A stretch of DNA of 64,000 bases from Gloeotrichia echinulata CP02 (GCA_038087035.1 CP051187.1:6206001-6270000); one strand, 5' to 3'. Positions 37,756-46,391 are shown, counted from the first letter of the stretch. Program-made: numbers and translations. Notes: generated by a model from the letters alone, not told the origin.

Positions 37756-38298
37756 ATTTAGAGAATCAATTAACTCAGTTCCTGTGTAAGTTGGCAGCCA
37801 ACCCTCTGCTGTGGTAAAATAGCGTACCCCTTTAAAATGCAATGATGCCGTAAGGCTACACCAATGCTCGACACCGGCGGGAATCAGAAGATAGTCTTGT
37901 TTCTGAACTAACAGCTGTATCTGACTACCGTCTGGTCGCACGAAGCCAAAAATCATCTCTCCAGCCAAGACGTAGAGCGGTTCAGCAGCAGTATGAATAT
38001 GATAACGGCTATAGGTGGCAATCAGCGTCTGGATATGGGGCGAACCTGGGTGTACATTTAGCAAGTCACACCAGAGATAGGCATTTTCTTGGTGGAGAAA
38101 TTCAAAGACGCCGTTATGGAGTTCTAAAATATAGCTTTTCTCTGAGTCAGTCACAACGTCTTGCTGTAGTAAGTCGGGGAATAGCAGCGAGGTTCCTGGA
38201 TCGTAGTGTTTTAGGTAAATCCCCAGGGGAGCAAGTTCACGATCTATCTCACCTAAATCACTCTCAATTGTGCCGTCGTCAAGTAGTAGTGTAGCCAT
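37750..38298 (-). CDS. mtnD: Acireductone dioxygenase-like cupin
   Basis: 182 aa, the length typical of acireductone dioxygenase (ARD) of the methionine salvage pathway, which cleaves the acireductone to the 2-keto precursor of methionine plus formate. The ARD metal site is visible: YHIHTAAEPLYVLAGE (His, His, Glu) near residues 98-113 and IPAGVEHWCSL (fourth ligand His) near 140. GVRYFTTAEGW and YTGTEL close the family pattern. The last codon and stop are in a dispersed repeat, so the C terminus may have been altered. No other mtn gene is near. Confidence 0.78.
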   Translation of the reverse strand: MATLLLDDGTIESDLGEIDRELAPLGIYLKHYDPGTSLLFPDLLQQDVVTDSEKSYILELHNGVFEFLHQENAYLWCDLLNVHPGSPHIQTLIATYSRYHIHTAAEPLYVLAGEMIFGFVRPDGSQIQLLVQKQDYLLIPAGVEHWCSLTASLHFKGVRYFTTAEGWLPTYTGTELIDSLNT

Positions 38299-38534
38299 AG
38301 CAGAAAGACTAATTAGCTGTTAAGAAGAGTATAATTAATTTTGAATTAAATAGCCACTATTTCCGATAGATAAACCGGAGATTCATTGCCAAGTTGCAGA
38401 TGTTGACCGAGTTATCCACGCCGAGCAAGCCCCTAAATTCTATTTATGGGGGCTAGGCGTGGGCGATTTTAATCTCTACGAGACGCTGCGCGTTAAGCGT
38501 AGCTATGCCGCAGGCTTTACGCCGTCCCCATTCC

Positions 38535-38690
38535 TCAACAAGTACTGGCACTAATCCCTCGGGTTACAGCTTCATTTTTTATGTTATCCCAAGCTGTTGG
38601 AGTTAAAAAAACAGTCCTTTTACCTTTGATTTCGTCGTGATAAACTGGTTGATTTCTAATCCTTTTTATCCCTTTTTTAGTTGTCATCAT
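38535..38690 (-). CDS. Small RHH-like (CopG/antitoxin-type) protein, possibly truncated
   Basis: This 51-aa ORF starts at ATG 38690 or 38687. It translates to a basic N terminus (MTTKKGIKRIRNQPVYHDE) and then RTVFLTPTAWDNIKNEA with RGISAST, a pattern of short ribbon-helix-helix/HTH-like proteins common in Nostoc-type genomes beside mobile elements. It stops within what looks like the second helix, so the gene may be cut short by the adjacent repeat sequence. No toxin partner is seen. Confidence 0.5.
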   Translation of the reverse strand: MMTTKKGIKRIRNQPVYHDEIKGKRTVFLTPTAWDNIKNEAVTRGISASTC

Positions 38691-38708
38691 AATAACTAAC
38701 TGCTATAA

Positions 38709-38893
38709 TATAGCAATTCTGAATGATTCATGAGAAAATACGGGGGTATGTTACGTACTTTAGATAACTGGCTTTGCAACTATGTATTCCGCAATATATA
38801 TAATTTTATAGCCACAAAATTCAGTTGTTAAAGTGTTTTAAAAGCTACTTTTAGTATTAAGTATTTTCTCACGTATGATTCCGGATTGCTATA
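38709..38893. mobile_element. MITE-like element, family 6, directly in front of tnpB
   Basis: This 185-bp element has 33-bp imperfect inverted ends (about 28 matches): left TATAGCAATTCTGAATGATT, right the complement of a segment ending GATTCCGGATTGCTATA. The inner part is AT-rich and non-coding. It ends 36 bp before the tnpB start. With the RHH-like ORF it accounts for the gap 38299-38929; 38440-38530 additionally has a GAGACGCTGCGCG-type dispersed palindrome. Confidence 0.75.
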
Positions 38894-38929
38894 GATAGAG
38901 ATTAACAGATGCAAGGAGGTGATGCAAGA

Positions 38930-40129
38930 GTGTTGGTATTGGAATATAAAGCAGTTGTCAAAAGAGCCACATCAAAAGCCATAGATGAAGCTATTCGTAC
39001 GAATCAATTTGTCCGAAATAAAGTGCTTAGATATTGGATGGATAATAGAGGGATTAAGCCTTCGGCATTAAAATGCGGCAAGAAAGAACTATATCAGTAC
39101 AACACTCAATTAAGAGCAGAATTTAAATTCGTCAATGATTTAAACAGTCATGCTTGTCAAGCATCAGTAGAAAATGTAGAACGTGCTATCAATAGATTTT
39201 TTGATAACTGCAAGAAAAACAAACCTGGAAAAAAGGGTTATCCCCGGTTCAAAAAGCATAGCCGTTCAGTCGAATATAAGGTGTCTGGGTGGAAGTTGCA
39301 CCCAACAAAACGCCGTATAACTTTCACTGATAAAAAAGGTATTGGCGAACTCAAGCTATTAGGTAAATGGGATATTCATCAATACCCTGTTGAACTAATT
39401 AAACGAGTAAGGATTGTGCGTAGAGCCGATGGGTACTATGTGCAATTTTGTGTCAAGATTGATAATCAGCAAGAAGCTCCACGAACTACATCAGAAATCG
39501 GAATTGATGTCGGCTTGGAATATTTCTACTCTGATAGCAATGGTAATCATCAGGAGAATCCGCGATTTCTCCGCAAGGCAGAGAAAGATATTAAGCGGGT
39601 TCAACGTAACATTTACAAGAAGAAAAAAGGGTCATCTGGTAGGAGAAAAGCGCGTGGTGTTTATGCTCGGAAACATTTAAAAGTAACAAGACAAAGGAAT
39701 GAACATGCGAAAAGACTCGCACGTAACTTAACCCTGGCTAACGCTAAGGTTGTCTTGGAAGATTTAAATATTTCCGGCTTGGTAAGAAACCACAAACTAG
39801 CCTTGAGCATTTCTGATGCTTCTTGGTACAACTTCCGTCAGTGGCTCGAATACTTTGGTGCAAAATTTGGACGGGAAATCATTGCGGTTCCTCCCCACTT
39901 CACAAGCCAGGAATGTAGTAATTGTGGTGCTAGAGTGCAAAAATCTCTCAGTACCCGTACCCATTCTTGTCCACATTGCGGATATATTGAACAACGTGAT
40001 GTGAATGCTGCTAAAGTAATTTTAAGTCGTGCAAACGGTAGGGGTGGGCAATCCCAAACTAACGCCAGTAGAGATGTTCCCTCTACTTCTGTTGGTCGCA
40101 AGACCTGCAAAAGCAAGGAACGTCAGTGA
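38930..40129 (+). CDS. tnpB: TnpB, IS200/IS605-family RNA-guided nuclease-like protein
   Basis: About 399 aa from GTG 38930, which has a perfect SD (AAGGAGG) upstream; ATG 38909 would lie in the SD itself. The family N terminus reads VLVLEYKAV with AIDEAIRTNQFVRN. The RuvC triad is intact: Asp in SEIGIDVGLEY (~193), Glu in VVLEDLNISGL (~277) and Asp in EQRDVNAAKVIL (~357). The zinc ribbon is CSNCG (~330) and CPHCG (~347). TnpB proteins cleave DNA guided by omegaRNA made from the element's right end. No tnpA is present, so it is a solo, non-autonomous unit, apparently still functional. Confidence 0.95.
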   Translation: MLVLEYKAVVKRATSKAIDEAIRTNQFVRNKVLRYWMDNRGIKPSALKCGKKELYQYNTQLRAEFKFVNDLNSHACQASVENVERAINRFFDNCKKNKPGKKGYPRFKKHSRSVEYKVSGWKLHPTKRRITFTDKKGIGELKLLGKWDIHQYPVELIKRVRIVRRADGYYVQFCVKIDNQQEAPRTTSEIGIDVGLEYFYSDSNGNHQENPRFLRKAEKDIKRVQRNIYKKKKGSSGRRKARGVYARKHLKVTRQRNEHAKRLARNLTLANAKVVLEDLNISGLVRNHKLALSISDASWYNFRQWLEYFGAKFGREIIAVPPHFTSQECSNCGARVQKSLSTRTHSCPHCGYIEQRDVNAAKVILSRANGRGGQSQTNASRDVPSTSVGRKTCKSKERQ

Positions 40130-40167
40130 CGCTGGAATCCCTCGGATTTATCCGTGGGGAGTGTCAA
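40100..40167 (+). ncRNA. Predicted omegaRNA scaffold end / IS605-type right end
   Basis: Immediately after the tnpB stop, 40139-40160 folds as a hairpin (CCCTCGGA / TCCGTGGGG) and ends in GTGTCAA at 40161-40167. This is the usual pattern of cyanobacterial IS605 right ends and of the 3' end of omegaRNA. The RNA would extend upstream into the tnpB 3' coding region; its 5' end is not determined. Bases from 40168 on would act as guide. Confidence 0.6.
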
Positions 40168-40310
40168 CAAAACACTGCAACTCGCTATTATAGATTTTCC
40201 ACTGCCACAATGGCATTCAATGGAACTAAACACTGGTGCGATCGCTACATTACACGATATATAAATAAAATCATTGGTGTTCCCTATTAATTGCCAGATC
40301 ACACAAAACC

Positions 40311-42410
40311 ATGACTTTAAATGTCACTATTTCTTCTAATCCTTTACTCACGGGCTATGGCTTACCTCCCTTTGCAGAGATTAAACCAGAGCAGGTAGTA
40401 CCAGCCTTCGACCAGCTACTGGCAGAACTTGACCAGCAGCTTACCAGCTTGGAGGCTAATGTACAACCTACTTGGAGCGGTTTAGTAGTACCTCTAGAAA
40501 GGCTAACAGAAAGGCTGTACTGGAGTTGGGGTATAGTCAACCATTTAATGGGTGTGAAAAATAGCCCCGAACTTCGTGAAGCTCATGAAACTGTACAACC
40601 ACAGGTGGTGCAGTTTGTCAACAAGCTTGGTCAAAGCCAACCCATATACAATGCTTTTAAGGAACTGCGTAATAGTGAAACTTGGGCAACATTAGAATCA
40701 GCCCAGCAACGCATTGTCCAAGCAGCCATCCGAGATGCTGAACTTTCCGGTGTAGGCTTACAACCAGAGGCGCGGGAACGTTTCAACGCTATTCAGATGG
40801 AGTTAGCAGAACTTTCTACCAAGTTCTCAAACCATGTATTAGATGCTACCAAAGCCTTTAGTTTAACTCTGACGACAATTACCGAAATCGACGGCTTACC
40901 CAGTAGTTTACTCAGTCTAGCAGCACAAGCGGCTCGGTCTGCGGGTGAAGAAAACGCCACACCAGAAAATGGCCCCTGGCGCATCACCTTAGACTTTCCC
41001 AGCTATGGGCCGTTCATGCAGCACAGCACCCGTAGAGATTTGCGGGAACATCTGTATAAAGCTTATATCACTCGTGCCGCCTCGGGTGATTTGGATAATA
41101 ACCCGTTAATTGACCGCATTTTGGAATTGCGACAAGAACTAGCAAATCTACTAGGTTTTCAGAACTTTGCACAGTTGAGCCTAGCTAGTAAAATGGCTCC
41201 CAACGTTGAAGCAGTCGAGGCGCTATTAGAAGAACTACGTCACGTCAGTTATAATGCTGCTGTTCAAGACTTAGAAACACTCCAAGCCTTTGCTAAAGCC
41301 AAAGGCGAGACAGAGGATTTAAAGCACTGGGATATCAGCTTTTGGGCTGAACGCCAACGGGAAGAAAAATTTGCCTTCACATCTGAAGAATTGCGTCCTT
41401 ATTTCCCTCTTACCCAAGTCTTAGATGGCTTATTTGGATTAGTACAGCGGTTGTTTGGTATTACCGTTACCCCAGCCGATGGACAAGCTCCAGTCTGGCA
41501 TGAGGATGTACGTTATTTCCAAATAGCTGATGAAACTGGTACTCCCATAGCCTACTTCTACTTAGACCCTTACAGCCGTCCAGCCCAAAAGCGCGGTGGT
41601 GCTTGGATGGATGTATGCATCAATCGTGGTAAAATCACTGAGAATGGTCTTACTACCATTCGCTTACCTGTAGCATATTTGATTTGTAACCAAACGCCCC
41701 CAGTTGATGGCAAGCCAAGCTTAATGACTTTTAATGAAGTAGAGACTTTATTCCACGAATTTGGTCATGGCTTGCACCACATGCTCACCCAGGTGGATTA
41801 CACAGGGGCGTCAGGTATCAACAATGTCGAGTGGGATGCAGTAGAACTGCCCAGCCAGTTTATGGAAAACTGGTGCTATGAGCGACCAACGTTGTTTGGC
41901 ATGGCTAAACATTACGAAACTGGCGAACCCTTACCAGAACATTATTACCAAAAGCTACTAACCGCACGCAATTATATGAGCGGTAGTGGTATGCTGCGGC
42001 AAATCCACTTTAGCAGCGTTGATTTAGAACTACATTATCGCTATCGTCCTGGGAATCAAGAAACTCCCACAGATGTGCGTCATCGCATTGCCAAGAGTAC
42101 TACTGTTTTACCTCCCTTACCAGAAGATGGCTTTTTATGTGTTTTTGGACACATTTTTGAAGGTGGATATGCAGCGGGTTACTACAGTTATAAATGGGCT
42201 GAAGTCCTCAGTGCTGATGCTTTTGCTGCTTTTGAAGAAGCAGGGTTAGAAGATGAAGCCGCGATACAAGCCACAGGTAGGCGTTACCGTGATACAGTGT
42301 TGGCTCTTGGTGGTAGCAAGCACCCGATGGATGTGTTTAAAACCTTCCGGGGTCGGGAACCGAGTACGAGTCCTTTGCTGAGACACAATGGTTTAGTGGC
42401 TGCGGTTTAA
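40311..42410 (+). CDS. M3-family oligopeptidase A-like metalloprotease
   Basis: This 699-aa M3 metallopeptidase carries the zinc motif HEFGHGLHHML near residue 482, with a further Glu ligand in NNVEWDAVELPSQFMENW about 30 residues on, and GGYAAGYYSYKWAEV near 620 as the substrate-binding Tyr region. It resembles E. coli OpdA/PrlC, which degrades short peptides such as signal peptide fragments in the cytoplasm; the length is right for the family. There is no signal peptide. ATG 40311 begins the conserved NPLLTGYGLPPFAEI block a few residues on. The 3' side is followed by a MITE and the cpeR end. Confidence 0.93.
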   Translation: MTLNVTISSNPLLTGYGLPPFAEIKPEQVVPAFDQLLAELDQQLTSLEANVQPTWSGLVVPLERLTERLYWSWGIVNHLMGVKNSPELREAHETVQPQVVQFVNKLGQSQPIYNAFKELRNSETWATLESAQQRIVQAAIRDAELSGVGLQPEARERFNAIQMELAELSTKFSNHVLDATKAFSLTLTTITEIDGLPSSLLSLAAQAARSAGEENATPENGPWRITLDFPSYGPFMQHSTRRDLREHLYKAYITRAASGDLDNNPLIDRILELRQELANLLGFQNFAQLSLASKMAPNVEAVEALLEELRHVSYNAAVQDLETLQAFAKAKGETEDLKHWDISFWAERQREEKFAFTSEELRPYFPLTQVLDGLFGLVQRLFGITVTPADGQAPVWHEDVRYFQIADETGTPIAYFYLDPYSRPAQKRGGAWMDVCINRGKITENGLTTIRLPVAYLICNQTPPVDGKPSLMTFNEVETLFHEFGHGLHHMLTQVDYTGASGINNVEWDAVELPSQFMENWCYERPTLFGMAKHYETGEPLPEHYYQKLLTARNYMSGSGMLRQIHFSSVDLELHYRYRPGNQETPTDVRHRIAKSTTVLPPLPEDGFLCVFGHIFEGGYAAGYYSYKWAEVLSADAFAAFEEAGLEDEAAIQATGRRYRDTVLALGGSKHPMDVFKTFRGREPSTSPLLRHNGLVAAV

Positions 42411-42430
42411 ATCCCCTGCACTTCGTTTAG

Positions 42431-42521
42431 CAAAACTCTGATACATATAGAAGCCAGTAGGGGCACGGCATTGCCGTGCCCCTACCAACGTATTTGTATC
42501 ATACTTAAAGTGAAACGGTAT
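42431..42521. mobile_element. MITE-like element, family 2, copy a (left end truncated)
   Basis: 91 bp match the reverse complement of 49860-49950. It has a GTAGGGGCACGGCATT-type hairpin in the centre and an ATACCGTTTCAC-type right end. The left terminal repeat has been lost near the oligopeptidase stop. It lies just outside the cpeR end of the phycoerythrin operon. Confidence 0.8.
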
Positions 42522-42560
42522 TACAACTATATGGGTGACTTAGGAACCCACATAAGCTTT

Positions 42561-42587
42561 GTAGGGGCGCAAGGCTTGCGCCCTTAC
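42561..42587. terminator. GC hairpin overlapping the cpeR stop, likely operon terminator
   Basis: This palindromic GTAGGGGCGCAAGG-type repeat contains the cpeR stop codon (42586-42584). On the minus strand the stem ends the cpeC-R operon, so it probably terminates or stabilises that transcript. Confidence 0.55.
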
Positions 42588-42946
42588 GCCTCCTCATCAA
42601 ATCGGGTGCGAAAGCCTCCATATTTTAGCCAATATTGTTTCAAATTGTGGCAGGGTGTATGTAAACTAGCTCTTGCCCTATACAGAATGACTTGACGATG
42701 ATCGCCCATCCAAATTTTGTCAATTGGGTCAACCGAAATAACAGTGCCTCCTAAAGCTCCTACGCATTGGGAAAAACGCTCAATAGCACTATAATCTACG
42801 GTTTTAAAAACAAAGAAATTACCTGAACAAATTAAATGCCTACTGCGAATCCAGCACTGCATTTTTTTCTGCGCTTCTGGGGGTAGCATATTCGCTTTAA
42901 TGGCCAGATTAGGCAGGGAAATATCATAGGATGTTTGGAACTTCAT
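42584..42946 (-). CDS. cpeR: CpeR, activator of phycoerythrin gene expression
   Basis: 120 aa from ATG 42946 (SD GGGAGAG); it overlaps the end of cpeT by 23 nt. CpeR belongs to a phosphatase-2C-like fold family in Fremyella and is needed for expression of cpeBA/cpeYZ in green light. The visible pattern includes QKKMQCWIRSRHLICSGNFF, FKTVDYSAIERF and WMGDHRQVILYRA, recognised as CpeR. As the last gene of the operon its production follows operon induction, giving a feed-forward step. The stop lies in a repeat hairpin. The target cpeBA is not in the window. Confidence 0.88.
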   Translation of the reverse strand: MKFQTSYDISLPNLAIKANMLPPEAQKKMQCWIRSRHLICSGNFFVFKTVDYSAIERFSQCVGALGGTVISVDPIDKIWMGDHRQVILYRARASLHTPCHNLKQYWLKYGGFRTRFDEEA

Positions 42947-43547
42947 GGGCGAAACTCTCCCGTTTTTCAAACCGCAATGGTCCAAAGGTAGATCCCCAAA
43001 TTTGCTGGTGTGTATTTACATCGATGCCTTTATCTAGGCTTACCCAAGTGGTTTGTGTGATTTCGACGTAACTATCAAGATAAGTCTGGCAGCCATTTTT
43101 CTCAATTAAGCATAAGTTTCCAGGTTCAACAGAGCCGATAAATCTATCTCCCTCTTGTTGAAAAATCATCGAGCAGTGATATCGGCGTTGGATACAATCT
43201 GGGGTGATGGTTCTCAGAATGCTTAACTCACGGGCTGCACCAGCATAAAAAAGGGCATTTTTTAAACTGTAGTTTTCGATATAAATCTGATCGCCTTGAG
43301 CGACTAAACGATGCACTCCCTGTCGATAAGGTCTCCACAAATCATAGTCATAAACTTGTTCTGAATAAAGCCCAATTCCAGAGAAGAACTCAAACGGTAA
43401 CGGACGAAAGAAAATGTGAATATGGGCGTAATCTTTAGGATTTTCAAATGCCTGTTGATAATTACTGAAATCACCTGCCATCCAACGAGCCAAGGTGATT
43501 AAATTAGTCGATATTGTCTGTTCAATATGTGGTGGGGAAGAAGTCAT
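42924..43547 (-). CDS. cpeT: CpeT/CpcT-family phycobilin:protein lyase
   Basis: This 207-aa T-type lyase starts near ITLARWMAGDFSNYQQAFENP, the family hallmark. HIFFRPLPFE, YRQGVHRL, CSMIFQQEGDRFIGSVEPG and DSYVEITQTTWVSLDKG follow. CpcT/CpeT proteins bind bilin in a calycin beta-barrel and attach it, or chaperone it, to the beta-subunit Cys-153-type site. Position between cpeS and cpeR agrees with the Fremyella order cpeCDESTR. The gap to cpeS is 178 bp; the overlap with cpeR indicates translational coupling. Confidence 0.92.
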   Translation of the reverse strand: MTSSPPHIEQTISTNLITLARWMAGDFSNYQQAFENPKDYAHIHIFFRPLPFEFFSGIGLYSEQVYDYDLWRPYRQGVHRLVAQGDQIYIENYSLKNALFYAGAARELSILRTITPDCIQRRYHCSMIFQQEGDRFIGSVEPGNLCLIEKNGCQTYLDSYVEITQTTWVSLDKGIDVNTHQQIWGSTFGPLRFEKRESFAHEVPNIL

Positions 43548-43725
43548 AACTAGATGAGGATAAATAAACTATACAAAAATCAAACTTCAAAAGATGACTT
43601 TAACCTATGGCAGAAGTGTCTATAGACATAGCAAAACTCACGTAGTCAGTTCCTATTTAGACTGCACGCTCTGAGGTTTTATATATATGACTAGAAATGA
43701 CTAGTGCTGTATTTTCGGCTCTAGG

Positions 43726-44259
43726 TTAATTCTGAATATCCTGGCGGATTTCTGAGGAAAATGAGGCTGTGACAACTCCTGAACCGGCACTGGTTTTAAT
43801 TAGGGAAACCCGACAACGAACATTGGGGTTGACAAACCAAATTTTCTCCTCGGCGGCGGCGTGATCATAGGCGGTAATCAGCACGAATGTGCCGTCTTCT
43901 GTCAAGTAATAATCTCCAGCCGCTGCGATAGTTTCAGCATAACCTTGATCTCGCAGGAGTTTGCCGCGATGGGGATGAATTGGATCGGGGATGGGAACCA
44001 GGACGCAACTGCCTTTGATTTCATTGTCATCCCAGTCTGATTGACCTTCCCAACTCATCCGAAATGGGGAAACCACTGTCTGAGGATGAATGTTATAGGT
44101 TTTACACAAGTCAATCACAGCCGGATCATCATCTAGGAGAGAAACAATATCTATCTCAGACTTTACTGCTTCAAAGTGACTGAAGGCTAAATGATGGGCG
44201 CTGCGTTGCGATCGCCAACGCCCAATAGAATTTGCAACAAACTCCCTAATATCCATCAA
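43726..44259 (-). CDS. cpeS: CpeS-family phycoerythrobilin lyase
   Basis: This 177-aa S-type lyase has the family segments FVANSIGRWRSQRSAHHLAF, SFRMSWEGQSDW-like core (SPFRMSWEG), GKLLRDQGY and CRVSLIKTSAG. CpeS attaches phycoerythrobilin to the Cys-82-equivalent site of the phycoerythrin beta subunit in Fremyella. It lies between cpeD and cpeT, with a 117-bp gap to cpeD. ATG 44259 or 44256. A second S-family gene occurs at 51719, so the two lyases may have different targets. Confidence 0.9.
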   Translation of the reverse strand: MMDIREFVANSIGRWRSQRSAHHLAFSHFEAVKSEIDIVSLLDDDPAVIDLCKTYNIHPQTVVSPFRMSWEGQSDWDDNEIKGSCVLVPIPDPIHPHRGKLLRDQGYAETIAAAGDYYLTEDGTFVLITAYDHAAAEEKIWFVNPNVRCRVSLIKTSAGSGVVTASFSSEIRQDIQN

Positions 44260-44376
44260 CTCTTGGGTTTCCGTTTTTAGCTATTTGCTGAGAATTTTCG
44301 GGCGATTTTTGGAAAAATTGCCTGCCTATTAAAAAAGTTAATTATCTTGGGTGGGCAATGCCCACCCTGTTAAACG

Positions 44377-45126
44377 TTACACAATTTCGGTAATGCTGAC
44401 GATTTTGCCAGAAGTGCGATTAATCCGCTGAATTTGCGGGGTCATTTTACTAGCTGGGACAATGTATTCAGTATTACTGGTGCGGCGGGGGCTGTCGAAT
44501 TTGGAACCTTTTACCACGATTTTGAACCGTTTTTCGGTGCCAGAACCAATCACAGTTGCCGAAGAGGCTTTAATGGCATTGGCGCTATTGGTCGCAACTA
44601 CATAAAGTAATTGGGCAGCTTTGACTGAGCTGTCAATTTGAGCAGGGCCGCGATCAAGGGCAAACATCCGGTTGTAGCCCACTTGCTTGAAGTTGGCTGC
44701 GCTGCTTCTACCGCGATAGTAAGGCACTACGTTTTCGCCAAAGGCTGCTTGATATTCACTACTATCGATGTAGGAATCAATTTCAGCATCGTAGCCCTCG
44801 GCTACAGTGCGAACAATATGCTCGGAAACTTCTCTTTGATCCTGGGGTGCCCGACCAAGCAAATGTAGGAAGTTAAGTTCTACAAAACGGTAGGGAGCGC
44901 AGGATTGGAAGTAGCGGGCGCGATAAAAATCAGACTTAGCAACGGCGCGGACAAATTCCCGCACAGAGATGGAGCGATCGCATAATTGTGACTCTGCTGT
45001 CACCAACCGCTCACTCTCCATCACATGAGGGTTGCCTAACACTTGTTTGTAAACGGCACGGATGATAGTTTGAACTTCCTCTAAGCCACTAGCAGGCCAT
45101 AGTTCAAGAATTGTCTGGGTGGTCAT
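44377..45126 (-). CDS. cpeD: CpeD phycoerythrin-associated rod linker
   Basis: 249 aa. An N-terminal phycobilisome linker domain (~12-145) includes IIRAVYKQVLGNPHVM, SVREFVRAVAKSDFYRARYF and HLLGRAPQD. The C-terminal CpcD-type domain (~195-249) includes KRFKIVVKG and YIVPASKMTPQIQRI. Such linkers join phycoerythrin hexamers within rods. The similarity to CpeC argues for duplication. The Fremyella operon has cpeE next, but here cpeS follows, so this protein could correspond to CpeD or CpeE; operon position favours CpeD. Confidence 0.85.
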   Translation of the reverse strand: MTTQTILELWPASGLEEVQTIIRAVYKQVLGNPHVMESERLVTAESQLCDRSISVREFVRAVAKSDFYRARYFQSCAPYRFVELNFLHLLGRAPQDQREVSEHIVRTVAEGYDAEIDSYIDSSEYQAAFGENVVPYYRGRSSAANFKQVGYNRMFALDRGPAQIDSSVKAAQLLYVVATNSANAIKASSATVIGSGTEKRFKIVVKGSKFDSPRRTSNTEYIVPASKMTPQIQRINRTSGKIVSITEIV

Positions 45127-45285
45127 TGAAATTTATAGCAACCGCCAAAGTGCTTAGGACATTAACTGATGATAAAACCTAGACACAATCAGACTTGTAA
45201 CCCAGTCCCCAGCGATGCACTGAGCGGTCGTTGTGTCCCCAGTCCCCTGCTATACCTCCTCAATTTTGGTAAGTTTTCCACTGAT

Positions 45286-46146
45286 CTAGACAGCAGTGAT
45301 ACTGGCAATCACACCGCCCTGCTGGTGAATCCGTTGATACTCTTGAGAGAGCTTCTCGTAAGGCACCAAAAAGACTTGGTTGGAACGGCGAAACTTGGAA
45401 ATATTGTTGAAGGTTTTGGCTCGATAACCCGTGACTTCAATGCGGTAAACTTTACCACCTGCACTGGCATCAACTCCATGACGAGTACGCGAACCAGTGG
45501 GGGGTGTAGAGAATCTCGCCCCATCACTAGCAGGTGAAATTACTGCTGTAGGTGTGTTTTGAATTACTAATGCATTTAACTTGGGAGCTGTACCCGACAA
45601 GTCACCTTTCAGGCTGCTGCTAGAAGCACCCCGCACCAGTTGGAAGGTGTGGGTAAATTGCACCATGCTCGTACAAGCTTCTGTCTTGTAGCCCCGGATA
45701 TAGGGAACAAAGTTTTCCCCAAAGGTATTTTGATACTCATCACTGTCGAGATAAGAATCGATCTCAGCTTCAAACCCTTGAGTATCGAGGATTGTACTGT
45801 GGGAGCGCATTTCTGACAAATCCAGGGGTGGACGACCCAGCAGATGGCGGAAGTTGAGTTCAATCGCCCGGTAACGCGCACAACTGGTGAAAAAGCGAGA
45901 ACGATACAGTTCCGATTTAGCCACTGCTCTGACAAACTCGCGGACGCTCAATTCACCCCGCTTAAACTGGGATTCTGGCACAGCTAGCCGTTCACTTTCC
46001 ATGACATAGGCATTGCCTAATACTTGCCGATACACTGCCCGAATAATTGTTTCTACTTCTTCTTGTGAGCGACCTGGCACCCACTCAACGGGAGGGGTTT
46101 CATCAAATAGGCTAACTCCCAGGCGTGAAGCTGGTCCAAATGGCAT
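45286..46146 (-). CDS. cpeC: CpeC phycoerythrin-associated rod linker, first gene of the operon
   Basis: 286 aa: N-terminal MPFGPASRLGVSLFDETPP is typical of first rod linkers. The linker domain (~28-165) contains IIRAVYRQVLGNAYVM, SVREFVRAVAKSELYRSRFF and HLLGRPPLD, and a C-terminal CpcD-type domain (~230-286) has VYRIEVTGY and FLVPYEKLSQEYQRI. ATG 46146 has a good SD (AGGAG, 9 bases away). It begins a cpeC-cpeD-cpeS-cpeT-cpeR operon preceded by a long leader with an L box, consistent with light-colour control. It is divergent from rcaE. Confidence 0.92.
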   Translation of the reverse strand: MPFGPASRLGVSLFDETPPVEWVPGRSQEEVETIIRAVYRQVLGNAYVMESERLAVPESQFKRGELSVREFVRAVAKSELYRSRFFTSCARYRAIELNFRHLLGRPPLDLSEMRSHSTILDTQGFEAEIDSYLDSDEYQNTFGENFVPYIRGYKTEACTSMVQFTHTFQLVRGASSSSLKGDLSGTAPKLNALVIQNTPTAVISPASDGARFSTPPTGSRTRHGVDASAGGKVYRIEVTGYRAKTFNNISKFRRSNQVFLVPYEKLSQEYQRIHQQGGVIASITAV

Positions 46147-46155
46147 TAATTGTTT

Positions 46156-46160
46156 CTCCT
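46156..46160 (-). promoter_or_regulatory. cpeC ribosome-binding site
   Basis: AGGAG on the minus strand, 9 bases before ATG 46146. It fixes the cpeC start. Confidence 0.75.
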
Positions 46161-46178
46161 GTTAACGAAAGTTAAAGA

Positions 46179-46193
46179 AAATTGTTTCAATTT
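46179..46193 (-). promoter_or_regulatory. Leader stem 32 nt before cpeC ATG (Cgi-type attenuator candidate)
   Basis: On the minus strand AAATTG-AAA-CAATTT is followed by a U-rich stretch (TCTTTAACTTT). The stem ends 32 nt upstream of the start codon. The stem required for Cgi control in Fremyella was described as lying 31 nt upstream of the start (recalled). It is weak (A/T pairs) but correctly placed. Confidence 0.45.
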
Positions 46194-46369
46194 GTAAATG
46201 AATTTCAGATTGATTACCCAGTCCAAGCAAATTACTGGATTAATTTGTTCCCAGCCAAATTCCCAGCTTCCATCAGGATGGAAGTTTTGATTGCCCAGAT
46301 AATCAAGATTTTTAGGCGTTTTATACGCTTTGTTATGATCAATTCTCTTATGAGCGTGTAATTATGACC

Positions 46370-46391
46370 ATCAAGATTTGTAAATCTTGAT
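46370..46391. promoter_or_regulatory. Palindrome next to the L box (operator or leader stem)
   Basis: Perfect 10-bp arms ATCAAGATTT and AAATCTTGAT are separated by GT, 14 bp from the L box. A third half-site (ATCAAGATTT) occurs at 46301-46310. It could be a dimer-binding operator or an early leader hairpin. Confidence 0.55.

Noticed and set aside
38299..38908. A tnpA (Y1 transposase) partner for tnpB
   Set aside because: Only a small RHH-like ORF and a MITE are found; no HUH or Tyr motif.
38909..38929. ATG 38909 as tnpB start
   Set aside because: The following bases form the SD itself; the TnpB family N terminus begins at the GTG/TTG at 38930-38935.
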